Below, one piece after another: positions 1 to 8,476 of a stretch of DNA of 64,000 nt. This DNA is from JANQOH01 sp965214495. Lineage in GTDB: Bacteria; Pseudomonadota; Alphaproteobacteria; UBA7887. The notes beneath the pieces are model-generated. The model was given only the letters and a program-made list of their open reading frames with translations. It searched no databases and was not told the DNA's origin. Both the position numbers and the translations under genes were made by a program. Positions within the stretch are counted from its first letter, which is position 1. Each line of letters starts with the position of its first letter. The DNA lies in assembly GCA_965214495.1 (NCBI GenBank), contig OZ243958.1, forward strand, positions 2,914,001-2,978,000, written 5' to 3'.

Positions 1-2
1 CC

Positions 3-620
3 CAGCGGCTGAATCCTCGCGTATGCCGTGTCGTCGCCCTTGCCGCGCCGACCGACCGCGAAAAGAAACAGTGGTATTTCCAGCGCTACGTACCGCACCT
101 GCCTGCCGGCGGCGAGATCGTCCTGTTCGACCGTTCGTGGTACAATCGCGCCGGAGTCGAGCGCGTCATGGGCTTCGCGACTCCGGCACAGGTCGAGGAA
201 TTCTTTCGCGACGTGTCGGACTTTGAGCGCATGATCGTGCGTTCGGGCATCAAACTCGTCAAATACTGGTTCTCGATCACCGATCAGGAGCAGCAACTGC
301 GCTTCCTGATGCGGATTCACGACCCGTTGAAGCAGTGGAAACTGAGCCCGATGGACCTGCAATCGCGGGTGCGCTGGGAGGACTACACCCGGGCGAAGGA
401 AGAGATGTTCGCGCGCACCAACATCCCGGAGGCGCCGTGGTGGATCGTGGAGGGCAACGACAAGAAGCGCGCGCGGCTCAACTGTATGGCGCATCTGTTG
501 CGAAACGCGCCCTACGCCGACGTGCCGCACGACTCCCCCGTACTGCCCGAGCGCGTGTTCAACCCCGACTACGAACGCAGCGTGCTGCCGACCAAGCTTT
601 ACGTGCCGCAGAAATACTGA
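3..620 (+). CDS. ppk2: Polyphosphate kinase 2 family protein, 5'-truncated by window edge
   Basis: PPK2 enzymes transfer phosphate between polyphosphate and nucleotides in the cytoplasm. The frame is open from base 3, so the N-terminus and Walker A loop lie outside the window. The visible part carries the lid/Walker B block FDRSWYNRAGVERVMGF, followed by VEEFF and the family-typical C-terminus (QWKLSPMDLQSR, WWIVEGNDKKRARLNCM). These are clear PPK2 signatures. Roughly 205 residues remain of the usual 270-300. Subclass (ATP-forming or GTP-forming) cannot be told from this piece. Confidence 0.93.
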   Translation, partial: QRLNPRVCRVVALAAPTDREKKQWYFQRYVPHLPAGGEIVLFDRSWYNRAGVERVMGFATPAQVEEFFRDVSDFERMIVRSGIKLVKYWFSITDQEQQLRFLMRIHDPLKQWKLSPMDLQSRVRWEDYTRAKEEMFARTNIPEAPWWIVEGNDKKRARLNCMAHLLRNAPYADVPHDSPVLPERVFNPDYERSVLPTKLYVPQKY

Positions 621-639
621 CCGCCCCCGGGGGCCGGGG

Positions 640-999
640 ATGGCGATTTGGCTGCATCTGACCGCGGCGGCGGCGGCTCTCGCACTCGGTGCGGTGAATC
701 TGGCGGCTGCCAAGGGAACGCCGCGCCACCGGGCCGTCGGCTGGATCTGGATTGCCGCCATGCTGTTCGTGACGTTGCCGTCGTTCGGGATTCGGGAGTT
801 GAACGACGGGAAATTGAGCTGGATACACGGCCTCGCGGCCTGGACGTTGTTCAGCATGTTCGCGGCGATATTCGCGATTCGCCGGGGCCGGGTCGCGACC
901 CATGCGGGCTTCATGATCGGAACGATTGCCGGCGTCGTCATCGCCGGCGGATTCGCGCTCTCGCCCGGCCGGTTCATCGCCACCCTGGCCGGATATTGA
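640..999 (+). CDS. DUF2306-type small membrane protein
   Basis: A 119-residue hydrophobic protein with about four predicted membrane segments. The first begins right at the N-terminus (WLHLTAAAAALALGAVNLAA). The central SWIHGLAAWTLFSM and the RRGRVATHAGFMIG stretch match the layout of the DUF2306 (YozB-like) membrane family; function unknown. It starts 19 bases after ppk2 on the same strand and may be cotranscribed. The match rests on the motif layout, not a search. Confidence 0.7.
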   Translation: MAIWLHLTAAAAALALGAVNLAAAKGTPRHRAVGWIWIAAMLFVTLPSFGIRELNDGKLSWIHGLAAWTLFSMFAAIFAIRRGRVATHAGFMIGTIAGVVIAGGFALSPGRFIATLAGY

Positions 1000-1068
1000 A
1001 GTCGGCCCCTGTCCGCGAGTCTCACACCGCGCCGTTTCGGCGACGACGCCACGATCCGGCGGAGTTTG

Positions 1069-1416
1069 CTATCTCTCCAGCAGCAGGCCGATTTTGTCGA
1101 GAACCTCGCCCACGGTCTTCCGAGGCAGGAAGTCCATCGCCCGCATGTTGCGCGAACGCCAATCAAGACTCTTGATCTGGTCTGCGAGAATGGCGCCCCT
1201 TACGTTCAAGCCCGCCGGTATCCGAACCTCGAAAGGGTAGCCCTTGATCCGGCGGGTTATCGGGCAGAACAGTGCAAGCCCCACCTTGTCGTTGTAAGCG
1301 GTCGGCGACAACACGACGGCGGGACGACGCCCGGCCTGTTCACTGCCGGCTTGAGGATCGAAATCGATCCATACGACATCGCCGCGGCGCGGAACGCCCG
1401 CCGTCGCGTTCACCAT
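1069..1416 (-). CDS. MazF/PemK-type endoribonuclease toxin
   Basis: 115 residues. The N-terminal RRGDVVWIDFDPQAGSEQAG followed by RRPAVVLSP is the hallmark of the MazF/PemK/CcdB-fold toxins, which cleave single-stranded RNA. LFCPITRRIKGYPFEV and GAILADQIKSLDWR are the usual second and third conserved blocks. The ATG at 1416 lies inside the end of the upstream nuclease-like gene (7-bp overlap), so the two are translationally coupled. No AbrB- or RHH-type antitoxin is adjacent, which is unusual for MazF. The upstream gene may be a partner or a chance neighbour. Confidence 0.88.
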   Translation of the reverse strand: MVNATAGVPRRGDVVWIDFDPQAGSEQAGRRPAVVLSPTAYNDKVGLALFCPITRRIKGYPFEVRIPAGLNVRGAILADQIKSLDWRSRNMRAMDFLPRKTVGEVLDKIGLLLER

Positions 1417-1991
1417 ACCTCGCGGCCGCGCGCGACGCCGGTGTCCACCTCTTCATGCCGGTTGCTCGCCGTGACTCCGGCCAGGAGATCGTCCAGACAA
1501 ATCCGCGATTCTTCCGCATCGCGGGACCGCGGTGAAGGAGGCCATACGATGCGGCTTTCCTTCGTGGCTTCGTCGAGTTCCCATATTTCCACGCCGGGAG
1601 GAATCAGATGCGCGCGCGTTCTGACATAGTATTCGGCCAGAGATTCGTTTCTTTTATCATGGACGGACTTGGAGACGCAAAAAATTTTGCGAAATTTGCG
1701 GGGCGAACACAGGAAATAGTACATGGCCTCGTTCCAAACGGTTATTTTGGCGCTCGGTGTGTTTCCTCCGGCGGTCCATGTGTGCGATTTGCACTCGACG
1801 ATGACAGGGGGATCGTCCGCACCGAAATCGAATTCGTGCTTTTTCTTGTCTTCCCCGATTCCCATTTCGACGGAGAATCCCTTCTCTATCGCGATATTCG
1901 CCTTTGCCAGCATGTCCATGGCGATCGTCTCGAAATCCTTGCCGGCTTGCGTGTTGCTTATAGCCCCTTCTCGCTGGAAATTGCGCGACAT
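1410..1991 (-). CDS. PD-(D/E)XK nuclease-like protein coupled to MazF
   Basis: 193 residues. The segment HEFDFGADDPPVIVECKSHT gives the D...(D/E)XK pattern (D then ECK) of restriction-endonuclease-like nucleases. This is preceded by helical sequence and followed by FLCSPRKFRKIFCVSK, consistent with the fold's third strand. A good ribosome site (GGAGACAG) precedes ATG at 1991. Its end overlaps the mazF-like start. Base composition is more AT-rich than the flanks, suggesting acquisition. I do not recognise a named family. It could be a stand-alone restriction-type nuclease or an unconventional partner of the toxin. Confidence 0.6.
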   Translation of the reverse strand: MSRNFQREGAISNTQAGKDFETIAMDMLAKANIAIEKGFSVEMGIGEDKKKHEFDFGADDPPVIVECKSHTWTAGGNTPSAKITVWNEAMYYFLCSPRKFRKIFCVSKSVHDKRNESLAEYYVRTRAHLIPPGVEIWELDEATKESRIVWPPSPRSRDAEESRICLDDLLAGVTASNRHEEVDTGVARGREVW

Positions 1992-2031
1992 GTCTGTCTC
2001 CTCCGTTACAAATTCCGCCGGCGGCGCCGCT

Positions 2032-2658
2032 TCAGTCTCGATCCTCGATCAGGCGGATCAGCGACAACCAGTCTTCCACCATCGCGGCGCGGCGCCACGG
2101 GGCGACGTCGAAGATTCCCAGACCCTGACGCGCCACGTCCTGATAGAGCGCCCGGCTGGTGAAGCGCGCCGCCACCTCGTGTCCGAGACCGGAGAGAAAG
2201 GACTCGAAGTCGGCCGCGGCGCGGGTTCCCTTGCGAATCTGGTTGGCCACGATGGCGACCGGCTTGCGTCCGCGCCGGACCGGTTTCAGCTGATCGACCC
2301 GCTTGAGGAAACGGCATGTCGCCACTTCGTCGAAGAACGACGGCAGCACCGGCATCGCCAGGAGGTCGGCCTGTCTGAGGAAATCGCGCACGCGCTCGGA
2401 GTCCAGGCCGGCGTCCGAATCGATGACCAGCCGGTCGAGGTTCTTCGGCGTCCGCCCGGGAGATTTACGCCAGTCGAGCGCCCTGATGGGCGCCGCGTCT
2501 TCCGGTCGGCGCTCGAGCCAACGCAGCGACGACCGCTGCCGGTCGCCCTCCGCCAGCGCCGTCCGCAGGCCGGCATTGGCGAATGCCGAGGCCAGGTTGG
2601 TGGCGATGGTGGTCTTGCCACAACCGCCTTTCGCGTTCGCCACCAATACCGAGATCAT
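2032..2658 (-). CDS. ParA/MinD-family ATPase
   Basis: 208 residues. It begins with the deviant Walker A loop ANAKGGCGKTTIATNLASAF typical of ParA/MinD/Soj ATPases. A second conserved block is LVIDSDAGLDSE (Walker B-like, with D in place of the usual DxPxG), and VAIVANQIR gives the nucleotide-specificity strand. No parB neighbour is present, so this is likely an orphan ParA-like protein used for positioning or regulation rather than chromosome segregation. It lies 15 bases downstream of the CYTH-CHAD gene and could be cotranscribed with it. Confidence 0.85.
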   Translation of the reverse strand: MISVLVANAKGGCGKTTIATNLASAFANAGLRTALAEGDRQRSSLRWLERRPEDAAPIRALDWRKSPGRTPKNLDRLVIDSDAGLDSERVRDFLRQADLLAMPVLPSFFDEVATCRFLKRVDQLKPVRRGRKPVAIVANQIRKGTRAAADFESFLSGLGHEVAARFTSRALYQDVARQGLGIFDVAPWRRAAMVEDWLSLIRLIEDRD

Positions 2659-2673
2659 CCGCGCCGCCCGCCG

Positions 2674-4173
2674 TCAGTCCCGCCAGAACGGCGGCATCGC
2701 CGCGAACGCGCGCCACGCTGCGACCATCCGCGCCTCGACCGCCTGCAAGCGGTGACTATACCAGCCCGCGATCACCGCGGCGCCGAGCGCTGCCTCGGGA
2801 TCGTCCGCCGCGATTCGGTCCGCGATCTGCGCCGCCACCGTTGCGTCGTTCAGGCGGCCCAGCATGTCTTGCAGTTCAGACATCGCGGCGAGCCAGGGGC
2901 GGACCCGCTTGCGCGCATGAAGTGCCTGAAAGAAGTCGCTCGCGTAGCGCAATTTCTTCAGCGCGATGCGCACGTTGTGGCGCTCCGGGTTCGACAGTCT
3001 GTGGAATGCACGTCCGGCCTTGAGCACTTTCCGGTGCCGTTTCGTCAGCAGCGCCCCAGCGACGGGGCCGAGTGCCGTATCGCCATCGCCGGCGAGCGCC
3101 GGTTCGCCCTCTGCGAGGAGCAGGAGATCGACCAGAAACAGGTTGAACCGCTTGCCGCGAATCAGCCGCTGCACATCTTCGCCCACCGTGCGTGCACGAT
3201 CTTCGGCGCGCGTGGCCAGACGGGACAGGCCTGGTGCGTCGGGGGCGCCATGCATCACCGGCGGCAGCGTCTCGGTGAGGAAAACGTCGAGGTCGCGCGC
3301 TTCCCCGAGCCCGCCGAGCGCCCATTTCGCGTCTGCAACCAGGGGCTCGACCCCCTCCGGGCGGCGGTCCGCCAACAACGACAGCAACGAACGCAGCCGC
3401 CGTAACCCGACGCGCAATTGATGAACCCCTTCGGGGTCCCGGCCATCGACCGCCGCGGCGAGGTTTGAAGCGATCTGAAGCGCCGTCCCCCGGACGATCG
3501 CCGAGACCGCGTCACCCAGCCGGTCGGTCGCGCGAAGCGTGAGTCGCGCCGCCTTGAAGAACGGCGGCGGCGCATCGGTGGCCAGTCGGCGCCCCTGCGC
3601 GGCCTTGGACGTCGTTTCGACCCGCAGCGCGTATTTCTCGAGAACGCCGCGCGCGCTTTTCAGCAACGCCGCGACAGACCCGTCGAGCAGTTCAAACTCC
3701 AGTTCCGAAAGCGCGCGCTCCGTATCGCCGGCGGCGATGCGCCCTCTGTCGAGCACGACCTCGATGGCGGCGCCATCGACCTCGACCCGCTTCTTCGTCC
3801 GTTCGACATCGGTCGTGAAGCAGGGGTGCAGTTCCTCGGGCAACACCGTCCCGATGTCGTTCCGCGGCGCCTCGCGGGGCAGGAGTCCGACGTTTGCGAT
3901 CGGCGCGGCCACCAGCGAGGTCCATTCGCCGCGCCGCAGTTCGCCCCCGGATTCTCGCTTCAGGGTCAATTCATGGTCGCTGCCTGCCGGTCGCAACCGC
4001 AGTGTGAAGCCGCGGCGCCACAGATGGCCGTCCACCGTGTCGTAATAGGTGCTGACCGTTTTCGCCGACCCGGGCCGCTCACCCTTGAGCGAGCGAAAAG
4101 CGCCGGTAAGAGCCGACGGCGAGCCGGTGAGCTTGAGCTCGATCTCGACACCGCGCCGCGTATCTCCTGGCAT
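2674..4173 (-). CDS. CYTH and CHAD domain-containing protein (inorganic triphosphatase/polyphosphate-binding type)
   Basis: About 499 residues. The CYTH domain opens with VEIELKL, the ExExK signature of the triphosphate tunnel, and continues through SAKTVSTYYDT and FTLRLRPAG. The C-terminal half is a CHAD domain (PEGVHQLRVGLRRLRSLLSL), a helical histidine-containing module known to bind polyphosphate. The ATG at 4173 places CYTH at the very N-terminus; an upstream in-frame extension to 4254 looks non-coding. Presence near ppk2 fits a role in polyphosphate metabolism, although several unrelated genes lie between. Confidence 0.9.
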   Translation of the reverse strand: MPGDTRRGVEIELKLTGSPSALTGAFRSLKGERPGSAKTVSTYYDTVDGHLWRRGFTLRLRPAGSDHELTLKRESGGELRRGEWTSLVAAPIANVGLLPREAPRNDIGTVLPEELHPCFTTDVERTKKRVEVDGAAIEVVLDRGRIAAGDTERALSELEFELLDGSVAALLKSARGVLEKYALRVETTSKAAQGRRLATDAPPPFFKAARLTLRATDRLGDAVSAIVRGTALQIASNLAAAVDGRDPEGVHQLRVGLRRLRSLLSLLADRRPEGVEPLVADAKWALGGLGEARDLDVFLTETLPPVMHGAPDAPGLSRLATRAEDRARTVGEDVQRLIRGKRFNLFLVDLLLLAEGEPALAGDGDTALGPVAGALLTKRHRKVLKAGRAFHRLSNPERHNVRIALKKLRYASDFFQALHARKRVRPWLAAMSELQDMLGRLNDATVAAQIADRIAADDPEAALGAAVIAGWYSHRLQAVEARMVAAWRAFAAMPPFWRD

Positions 4174-4299
4174 CCTGCCGTTCCCGTATGCCGCTGGACG
4201 CCGAACGCCGGAGCCGGCTTCCCCCAATCCTGCGATCCGGGCCGTATATGACAATCCGATGACGCGCGCGCAAGGCAGGGATGAGGGCGCGACGCCAGG

Positions 4300-4743
4300 T
4301 CAATCCTGCGGTGCACCCGCCGGATCGAGCGTTCGCGCGAACTTCGCGATCAGTTTCTTCAGTTTCTTTTCGTCCACGGCGTCGGCGGCCTGCGCCGGAG
4401 TCATCCATTTCCGCCGCCGCATTCGTTTCTCCGGCCAGTCTTGCAGGACCCGCGACACCGCCATCGGATATACCGCGACTTCACACCAACCGCCGCCCTT
4501 CCGGTCTGCCTTCTCGTAGTCATAGGCGCCGATGCTTCGGTCGACGACCGCGCCCTCGATCCCCGCTTCCTCGAAGGCTTCACGGATCGCCGATTCACGC
4601 GGCGAGAGGCCGTGCTCGACATGCCCCTTGGGCAATACCCAGCGCCGTGTTTCCAACGACGTCACCAACACGAATCGCACCCGCCGCTTGTGCCGGCGCC
4701 ATGCAAGGACGGCGGATTGCCTGACGGCCGGGGGTTGCGGCAC
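4300..4743 (-). CDS. Nudix hydrolase
   Basis: 147 residues starting at GTG 4743, preceded by GGGAGC eight bases upstream; no ATG is suitably placed. The Nudix box reads GHVEHGLSPRESAIREAFEE then AGI. The REUxEExGU core is complete, but the first conserved Glu of the box is Leu. Nudix enzymes hydrolyse nucleoside diphosphates linked to another moiety; the substrate cannot be inferred. It ends with a lysine-rich helix. It lies 26 bases downstream of the SDR gene on the same strand. Confidence 0.82.
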   Translation of the reverse strand: MPQPPAVRQSAVLAWRRHKRRVRFVLVTSLETRRWVLPKGHVEHGLSPRESAIREAFEEAGIEGAVVDRSIGAYDYEKADRKGGGWCEVAVYPMAVSRVLQDWPEKRMRRRKWMTPAQAADAVDEKKLKKLIAKFARTLDPAGAPQD

Positions 4744-4769
4744 GCCACGATGCTCCCGGCTGGAAGCGC

Positions 4770-5477
4770 CTACCAGTTCTCGTGGAACGGCCGCAGATCG
4801 ACATCGAAGGTCCAGCCCGAACGATCCTGATGCGCGACGTGATAGATCGTGTCGGCGATCGCGTCGGGCTTGCAGAAATAGTCGTCCGGCTTGTCGGCTG
4901 CGAGAAGCGGGCGGGTCCACGGCGTGTCGATCGCCGCATCGACCGTGACGTAGGCCACATGCACGCCGCGCGGCCCGAAATCGCGGGCCATCGATTGCGC
5001 GAGAATCCGTTGCGCCGCCTTGGTGGGCGCGAAGGTCGCGAAACGCGGCCTGCCTCGCCACGCCGACGTGTTGCCGGTCACGATCAGCACCCCCTCGCCA
5101 GCCTCGATCATCGCCGGAACCACGCATTGCGCGAACACCATCAGCGCCGTCGTATTAATGCGGAAAATCTTTTCGAATCGCGCGGGGTCGGCTTCCAGCA
5201 CCGGCTTGAACCCGCCCGCGACCGCATTGTGAATCGCTGCCGACGGGGCGCCCATCTCATCGGCGACCTGTTTGCAGACCGCGCGCAGCCGGTCGAGATC
5301 GCTCACGTCGCACTCGTATCCCCGCGCACCCTCGATCTCCCGTTCCAGCCGCCGCAGGCGGTCTTCCGTGCGGGCCAGCAGGGCTACCCGGTAGCCGCCG
5401 CGAGCGAAGCGCCGCGCGCAGGATGCGCCCGTGCCGTCGCCCGCGCCGGTGATGATGCACACCTTTTTCGCCGCCAT
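4770..5477 (-). CDS. Atypical short-chain dehydrogenase/reductase (active-site Tyr replaced)
   Basis: 235 residues with an SDR Rossmann start (VCIITGAGDGTGASCARRFA), the CDVSD adenine-pocket block and a degenerate NNAG equivalent (IHNAVAGG). Ser is present in NTSAWRG, but the catalytic YxxxK is FAPTK, so the proton-donating Tyr is Phe while Lys is kept. The fold is clearly SDR. The missing Tyr suggests altered or lost oxidoreductase activity. ATG at 5477 follows an AGAGAAGA-rich ribosome site. It is divergent from the antiporter gene at 5532. Confidence 0.85.
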   Translation of the reverse strand: MAAKKVCIITGAGDGTGASCARRFARGGYRVALLARTEDRLRRLEREIEGARGYECDVSDLDRLRAVCKQVADEMGAPSAAIHNAVAGGFKPVLEADPARFEKIFRINTTALMVFAQCVVPAMIEAGEGVLIVTGNTSAWRGRPRFATFAPTKAAQRILAQSMARDFGPRGVHVAYVTVDAAIDTPWTRPLLAADKPDDYFCKPDAIADTIYHVAHQDRSGWTFDVDLRPFHENW

Positions 5478-5531
5478 GTCTTCTCTCCCCCGAGCGATCC
5501 CCGCGCCGCGAATCGGCTATGGTTCCATCGC

Positions 5532-7190
5532 GTGACTCAATCTCTTTATATCCTTGCGGCCTACGTCGTATTCGCCGGTCTTTTCATCCGGCTGCGCATG
5601 GGATCCGTGGTGGGTCTGCTGGTCGCCGGCGCGGCGATCGGTCCCTCCGGCGCCGGACTGATCGACGATGTGGACGCGGTCGCGACCCTTGCCGAGCTCG
5701 GCATCATCTTCCTTCTGTTCAACGTCGGACTCGAGATCAAGCGTGAACGTCTGCGCCTGTTCGGGTGGCGAGTCTATACCCTGGCCGTCGCGCAGGTAGT
5801 GCTGACGGCGGTCGCTTTCGCCGCCGCGGCGCGCGGGCTCGGACTGTCCGGCGAGGCATCGGTCCTGGTCGGCGGCGCACTCGCGCTGTCTTCGACTGCG
5901 GTCGTGTTTCAGGTCCTCGCCGATCTCGGCCGTATGTTGACCCAGCTCGGCCGGCTCGCCATCGCGACGCTTCTCGTCCAGGACCTCGCCGTCGGGCCGC
6001 TGGTGGTGGCGGCCAACGTGCTCGGCGCCGGCGAAGCGATCGGCGATTCGCTGCGCCACATGCTCGTCGGCGGCGCCGTCGCGATCGTGTCGATCGTCGT
6101 GCTGACCCGCATGGCGCTTCCCTGGGCGTTTCGCCGCGTCACAGCGCTCGGCCGCGGCGAACTGTTCTTCGGATTGATCCTGCTCTTCGTCCTCGCCGCG
6201 AGCTGGGCGACCGAACATGCCGGACTGTCGGCGGGCCTCGGCGCCTTTCTTGCCGGCATGCTCGTTGCCGATACCGAATATCGTCACCAGATCGCTGCCG
6301 ACATCGCGCCGTTCCGCCGCCTCCTTCTGGGGGTGTTCTTCATGGCGGTGGGCATGAGCACCGACCTCGCGCTCGCCCTCGACCAGGCCGGTGCGGTGGC
6401 GGCGGTCACGGCTGCGCTGTTGCTCGGCAAGGCCGCCGTGCTGATCGTCATTGCGCGGGTGCTCCGCTATCCGCTGCGGCTCGCGCTCCAACTCGGCATC
6501 CTGCTCGCGCAGGGGAGCGAGTTCTCCTTCGTCGTCATCGGAATCTGCGTGGCGACCGGTATGCTCGTAGACGGATTCGGCGACACGCTGACCGTCGCCA
6601 TCGCGCTCTCGATGCTGGTGGCGCCGCTCGCCGCCGGCGCCGGCCGGCGAGTTCTCGACCGACTCGAAGGGGCCGCCGCCAGCCCCTTGTCGGAGCTCGA
6701 TTCGGGCACGGCCGAACTTGGCGGCCATGTGGTGGTGATCGGCTTCGGCCAGGTGGGCAAGGCCGTGACCCGCCACCTTCTGGGCCTCGGCAACGAGGTC
6801 GTCGTGCTCGACTCCGATTCCCGCCGCGTGCGCGACGCGCGCGGACGCGGGCTGCCGGTCTTCTTCGGCAATGCAGCGCGCTCGGACGTGCTGAGGGCGG
6901 TGCATGTCGAGCGGGCCCGCCTCGCCGTGGTCACCGTACCCGATGGCGAGCTCGCCGCGCGCATTCTCACGGTCGTTCGGCGGCTCGCGCCCGGCGCCCA
7001 TCTCATCGCCCGCGCGCCGCTCGAGGGGGATGAAGACATCCTGCGCCGCGCGGGCGCCGAGAGCATCGTCATCGACAGCCTCACCACCGCTGTCGATCTG
7101 GCCGAGCGCGCCATTCTTCACCTCGACGCGCCCCACGCGCACGAAACGCAAGCCACCGCCGAAACCATGACAAAAGGTGCGCAAGCCTGA
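5532..7190 (+). CDS. CPA2-family monovalent cation/proton antiporter with RCK (TrkA-N) domain
   Basis: 552 residues from GTG 5532. The reading frame stays open far upstream, but hydrophobic sequence starts only here. About twelve membrane segments include the family blocks GIIFLLFNVGLEIK, ALSSTAVVFQVLADLG, LSAGLGAFLAGMLVADTEYR and LAQGSEFSFVVIG. Residues from about 395 form a Rossmann RCK domain (HVVVIGFGQVGKAVTRHLLG) that binds NAD(H) or nucleotide and gates transport. This is the KefB/KefC/YbaL architecture for K+ or Na+ exchange with protons at the inner membrane. It is convergent with the nitrile hydratase operon. Confidence 0.92.
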   Translation: MTQSLYILAAYVVFAGLFIRLRMGSVVGLLVAGAAIGPSGAGLIDDVDAVATLAELGIIFLLFNVGLEIKRERLRLFGWRVYTLAVAQVVLTAVAFAAAARGLGLSGEASVLVGGALALSSTAVVFQVLADLGRMLTQLGRLAIATLLVQDLAVGPLVVAANVLGAGEAIGDSLRHMLVGGAVAIVSIVVLTRMALPWAFRRVTALGRGELFFGLILLFVLAASWATEHAGLSAGLGAFLAGMLVADTEYRHQIAADIAPFRRLLLGVFFMAVGMSTDLALALDQAGAVAAVTAALLLGKAAVLIVIARVLRYPLRLALQLGILLAQGSEFSFVVIGICVATGMLVDGFGDTLTVAIALSMLVAPLAAGAGRRVLDRLEGAAASPLSELDSGTAELGGHVVVIGFGQVGKAVTRHLLGLGNEVVVLDSDSRRVRDARGRGLPVFFGNAARSDVLRAVHVERARLAVVTVPDGELAARILTVVRRLAPGAHLIARAPLEGDEDILRRAGAESIVIDSLTTAVDLAERAILHLDAPHAHETQATAETMTKGAQA

Positions 7191-7232
7191 AGGCCCGCGA
7201 CGATCACGCCGTTACGGGAGATGCGCCGGCGG

Positions 7233-7865
7233 CTACCGCGCCCCCGCCCGATCGCCGGGGTCGCGGGCGCGGGCCACTCCGATCATGCTGTCGCGGCTGA
7301 CCAGACTCGCGAGCGCCGCTTCGGACCAGCCTTCTGTTCCCGCCGGCCGCTCCGGCACCACCAGATAACGCATGTCGGCGGTCGAATCGTGCACGCGCAC
7401 TTCCGTTCCCGGTGGAATCCCGACCCCGAACTCCGCCAGCACCCTGCGGGGTTCCCGGATCGCGCGTTTGCGGTAGGCCGGCATTTTGTACCAGTCCGGC
7501 GGCAAGCCCAGGATCGCCCGCGGATAGCACGAACAAAGCGTGCAAACGATGAGGTTGTGCACATGCGGCGTGTTCTCGACCGCAACCAGCGGCGTGCCGT
7601 CGGTGGGGATGTCGAGCGCTTCCGCCGCCGCGCCGGCGTCGGTCAGCAATCGCCTCCGGTAACCGGGGTCGCACCACGCCCGTGCGACAATGCGCGCCCC
7701 CCGGGCCGGTGTCCGCGCATCCATCTCCGCCACTTGCTGCGCGAGTTCCGCCTCGGTGATCACGCCGCGTTCGATCAGCAATTCCTCTACCGCCATCGCC
7801 AGCAACCGGTAACGCCCCGTCGGGTCGCCGGCCGGCGGCTCGACATGCCGGTGTCCGCCGCTCAT
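7233..7865 (-). CDS. Nitrile hydratase alpha / thiocyanate hydrolase gamma-type subunit, cobalt-type metal claw
   Basis: 210 residues. The metal-binding claw VCTLCSC (Cys108, Cys111, Cys113) with Thr at the second position is the cobalt-type signature; iron-type enzymes have Ser. LGLPPDWYK and REPRRVLAEFG are family-typical. The protein hydrates a nitrile, or hydrolyses thiocyanate in the close relatives. ATG 7865 overlaps the stop of the upstream subunit gene (ATGA). The three-gene organisation with a split beta chain matches thiocyanate hydrolase and toyocamycin-type hydratases. No activator or cobalt chaperone gene is adjacent. Confidence 0.92.
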   Translation of the reverse strand: MSGGHRHVEPPAGDPTGRYRLLAMAVEELLIERGVITEAELAQQVAEMDARTPARGARIVARAWCDPGYRRRLLTDAGAAAEALDIPTDGTPLVAVENTPHVHNLIVCTLCSCYPRAILGLPPDWYKMPAYRKRAIREPRRVLAEFGVGIPPGTEVRVHDSTADMRYLVVPERPAGTEGWSEAALASLVSRDSMIGVARARDPGDRAGAR

Positions 7866-8176
7866 GCGCCGTTCTCCCCGACGGGTTCGAGCCAGTGTTC
7901 GTAGATCTCGACTTCGACCTTGTCGCCGGGCGCGCCGTCGTAATCGCTCCATACCCGCGACTGGTCGAAGCGCACGCGGTAGAGAGCCCGGCGCGGCAAT
8001 CCGTCGCCGCCGTAAGCCAGGTCCTCGGGATTGCGGAACGCTCCGCAGATGCGTTCGATCGTGCCGCATTTGCCGCGAATGTAGAACGGCGTGCGCAGGT
8101 GGGGCTTGCGCGGCGTGTCGGGCGGCTCCCGTAAGGCGACGCGCACGCGATCTCCCACCGAGAAGTGCGCCGTCAT
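7862..8176 (-). CDS. Nitrile hydratase beta C-terminal half as a separate subunit
   Basis: 104 residues matching the C-terminal SH3-like barrel of nitrile hydratase beta: FSVGDRVRVA at the start, HLRTPFYIRGKCGTIERICG in the middle, and LYRVRFDQSRVW plus a final YEHWLEP. In thiocyanate hydrolase this piece is an independent alpha subunit. Overlaps at both ends (ATGA with the alpha gene at 7862-7865 and with the N-terminal half at 8173-8176) show tight translational coupling and equal stoichiometry. Confidence 0.9.
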   Translation of the reverse strand: MTAHFSVGDRVRVALREPPDTPRKPHLRTPFYIRGKCGTIERICGAFRNPEDLAYGGDGLPRRALYRVRFDQSRVWSDYDGAPGDKVEVEIYEHWLEPVGENGA

Positions 8177-8475
8177 GCGTTCGCCCGGAGCTTCGCGACC
8201 CGCGCTTCGAGTGCCGCTTCGTCGATCACGCCCTTTTCGACGAGGATCGCCGCGATCGACGCGATCCAGCGCTCGTAATAGAGCAACCGGTCATAGACGT
8301 CGGGCGCCAGCGCTTCGATTCCCCGCCGCAATTCGTCGACCCGCATCAGCTTCTTGTCCCGCACCAGCAGCGACATCAGGGCGTCGATCCGCTTCTCCCA
8401 GGGTTCGTAGTCGTGTTCGACCGGCACGACCGGGCCCGCCGGTTTGCCGCCCATGTCGTGATGGCTGCGGGTCAT
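8173..8475 (-). CDS. Nitrile hydratase beta N-terminal half as a separate subunit
   Basis: 100 residues corresponding to the N-terminal helical half of nitrile hydratase beta (HDMGGKPAGPV at the start, then YEPWEKRIDAL and YDRLLYYERWIASIAAILVE). HDMGG is the usual beta-subunit N-terminal signature. The C-terminal tail (VIDEAALEARVAKL) resembles a segment also seen in alpha. ATG 8475 lies one base after the dehalogenase stop. The order N-beta, C-beta, alpha is the same as scnB, scnA, scnC of thiocyanate hydrolase. Confidence 0.88.
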   Translation of the reverse strand: MTRSHHDMGGKPAGPVVPVEHDYEPWEKRIDALMSLLVRDKKLMRVDELRRGIEALAPDVYDRLLYYERWIASIAAILVEKGVIDEAALEARVAKLRANA

Positions 8476-8476
8476 G

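Noticed and set aside
1723..3405. 560-codon plus-strand open frame over the ParA and CHAD genes
   Set aside because: Low-complexity Arg/Ala sequence antisense to well-supported genes.
5517..7184. Long antisense open frame (555 codons) opposite the antiporter
   Set aside because: Composition is Glu/Arg/Asp/His-rich without motifs, an effect of high-GC codon bias on the complementary strand; the antiporter frame has clear membrane and RCK motifs.
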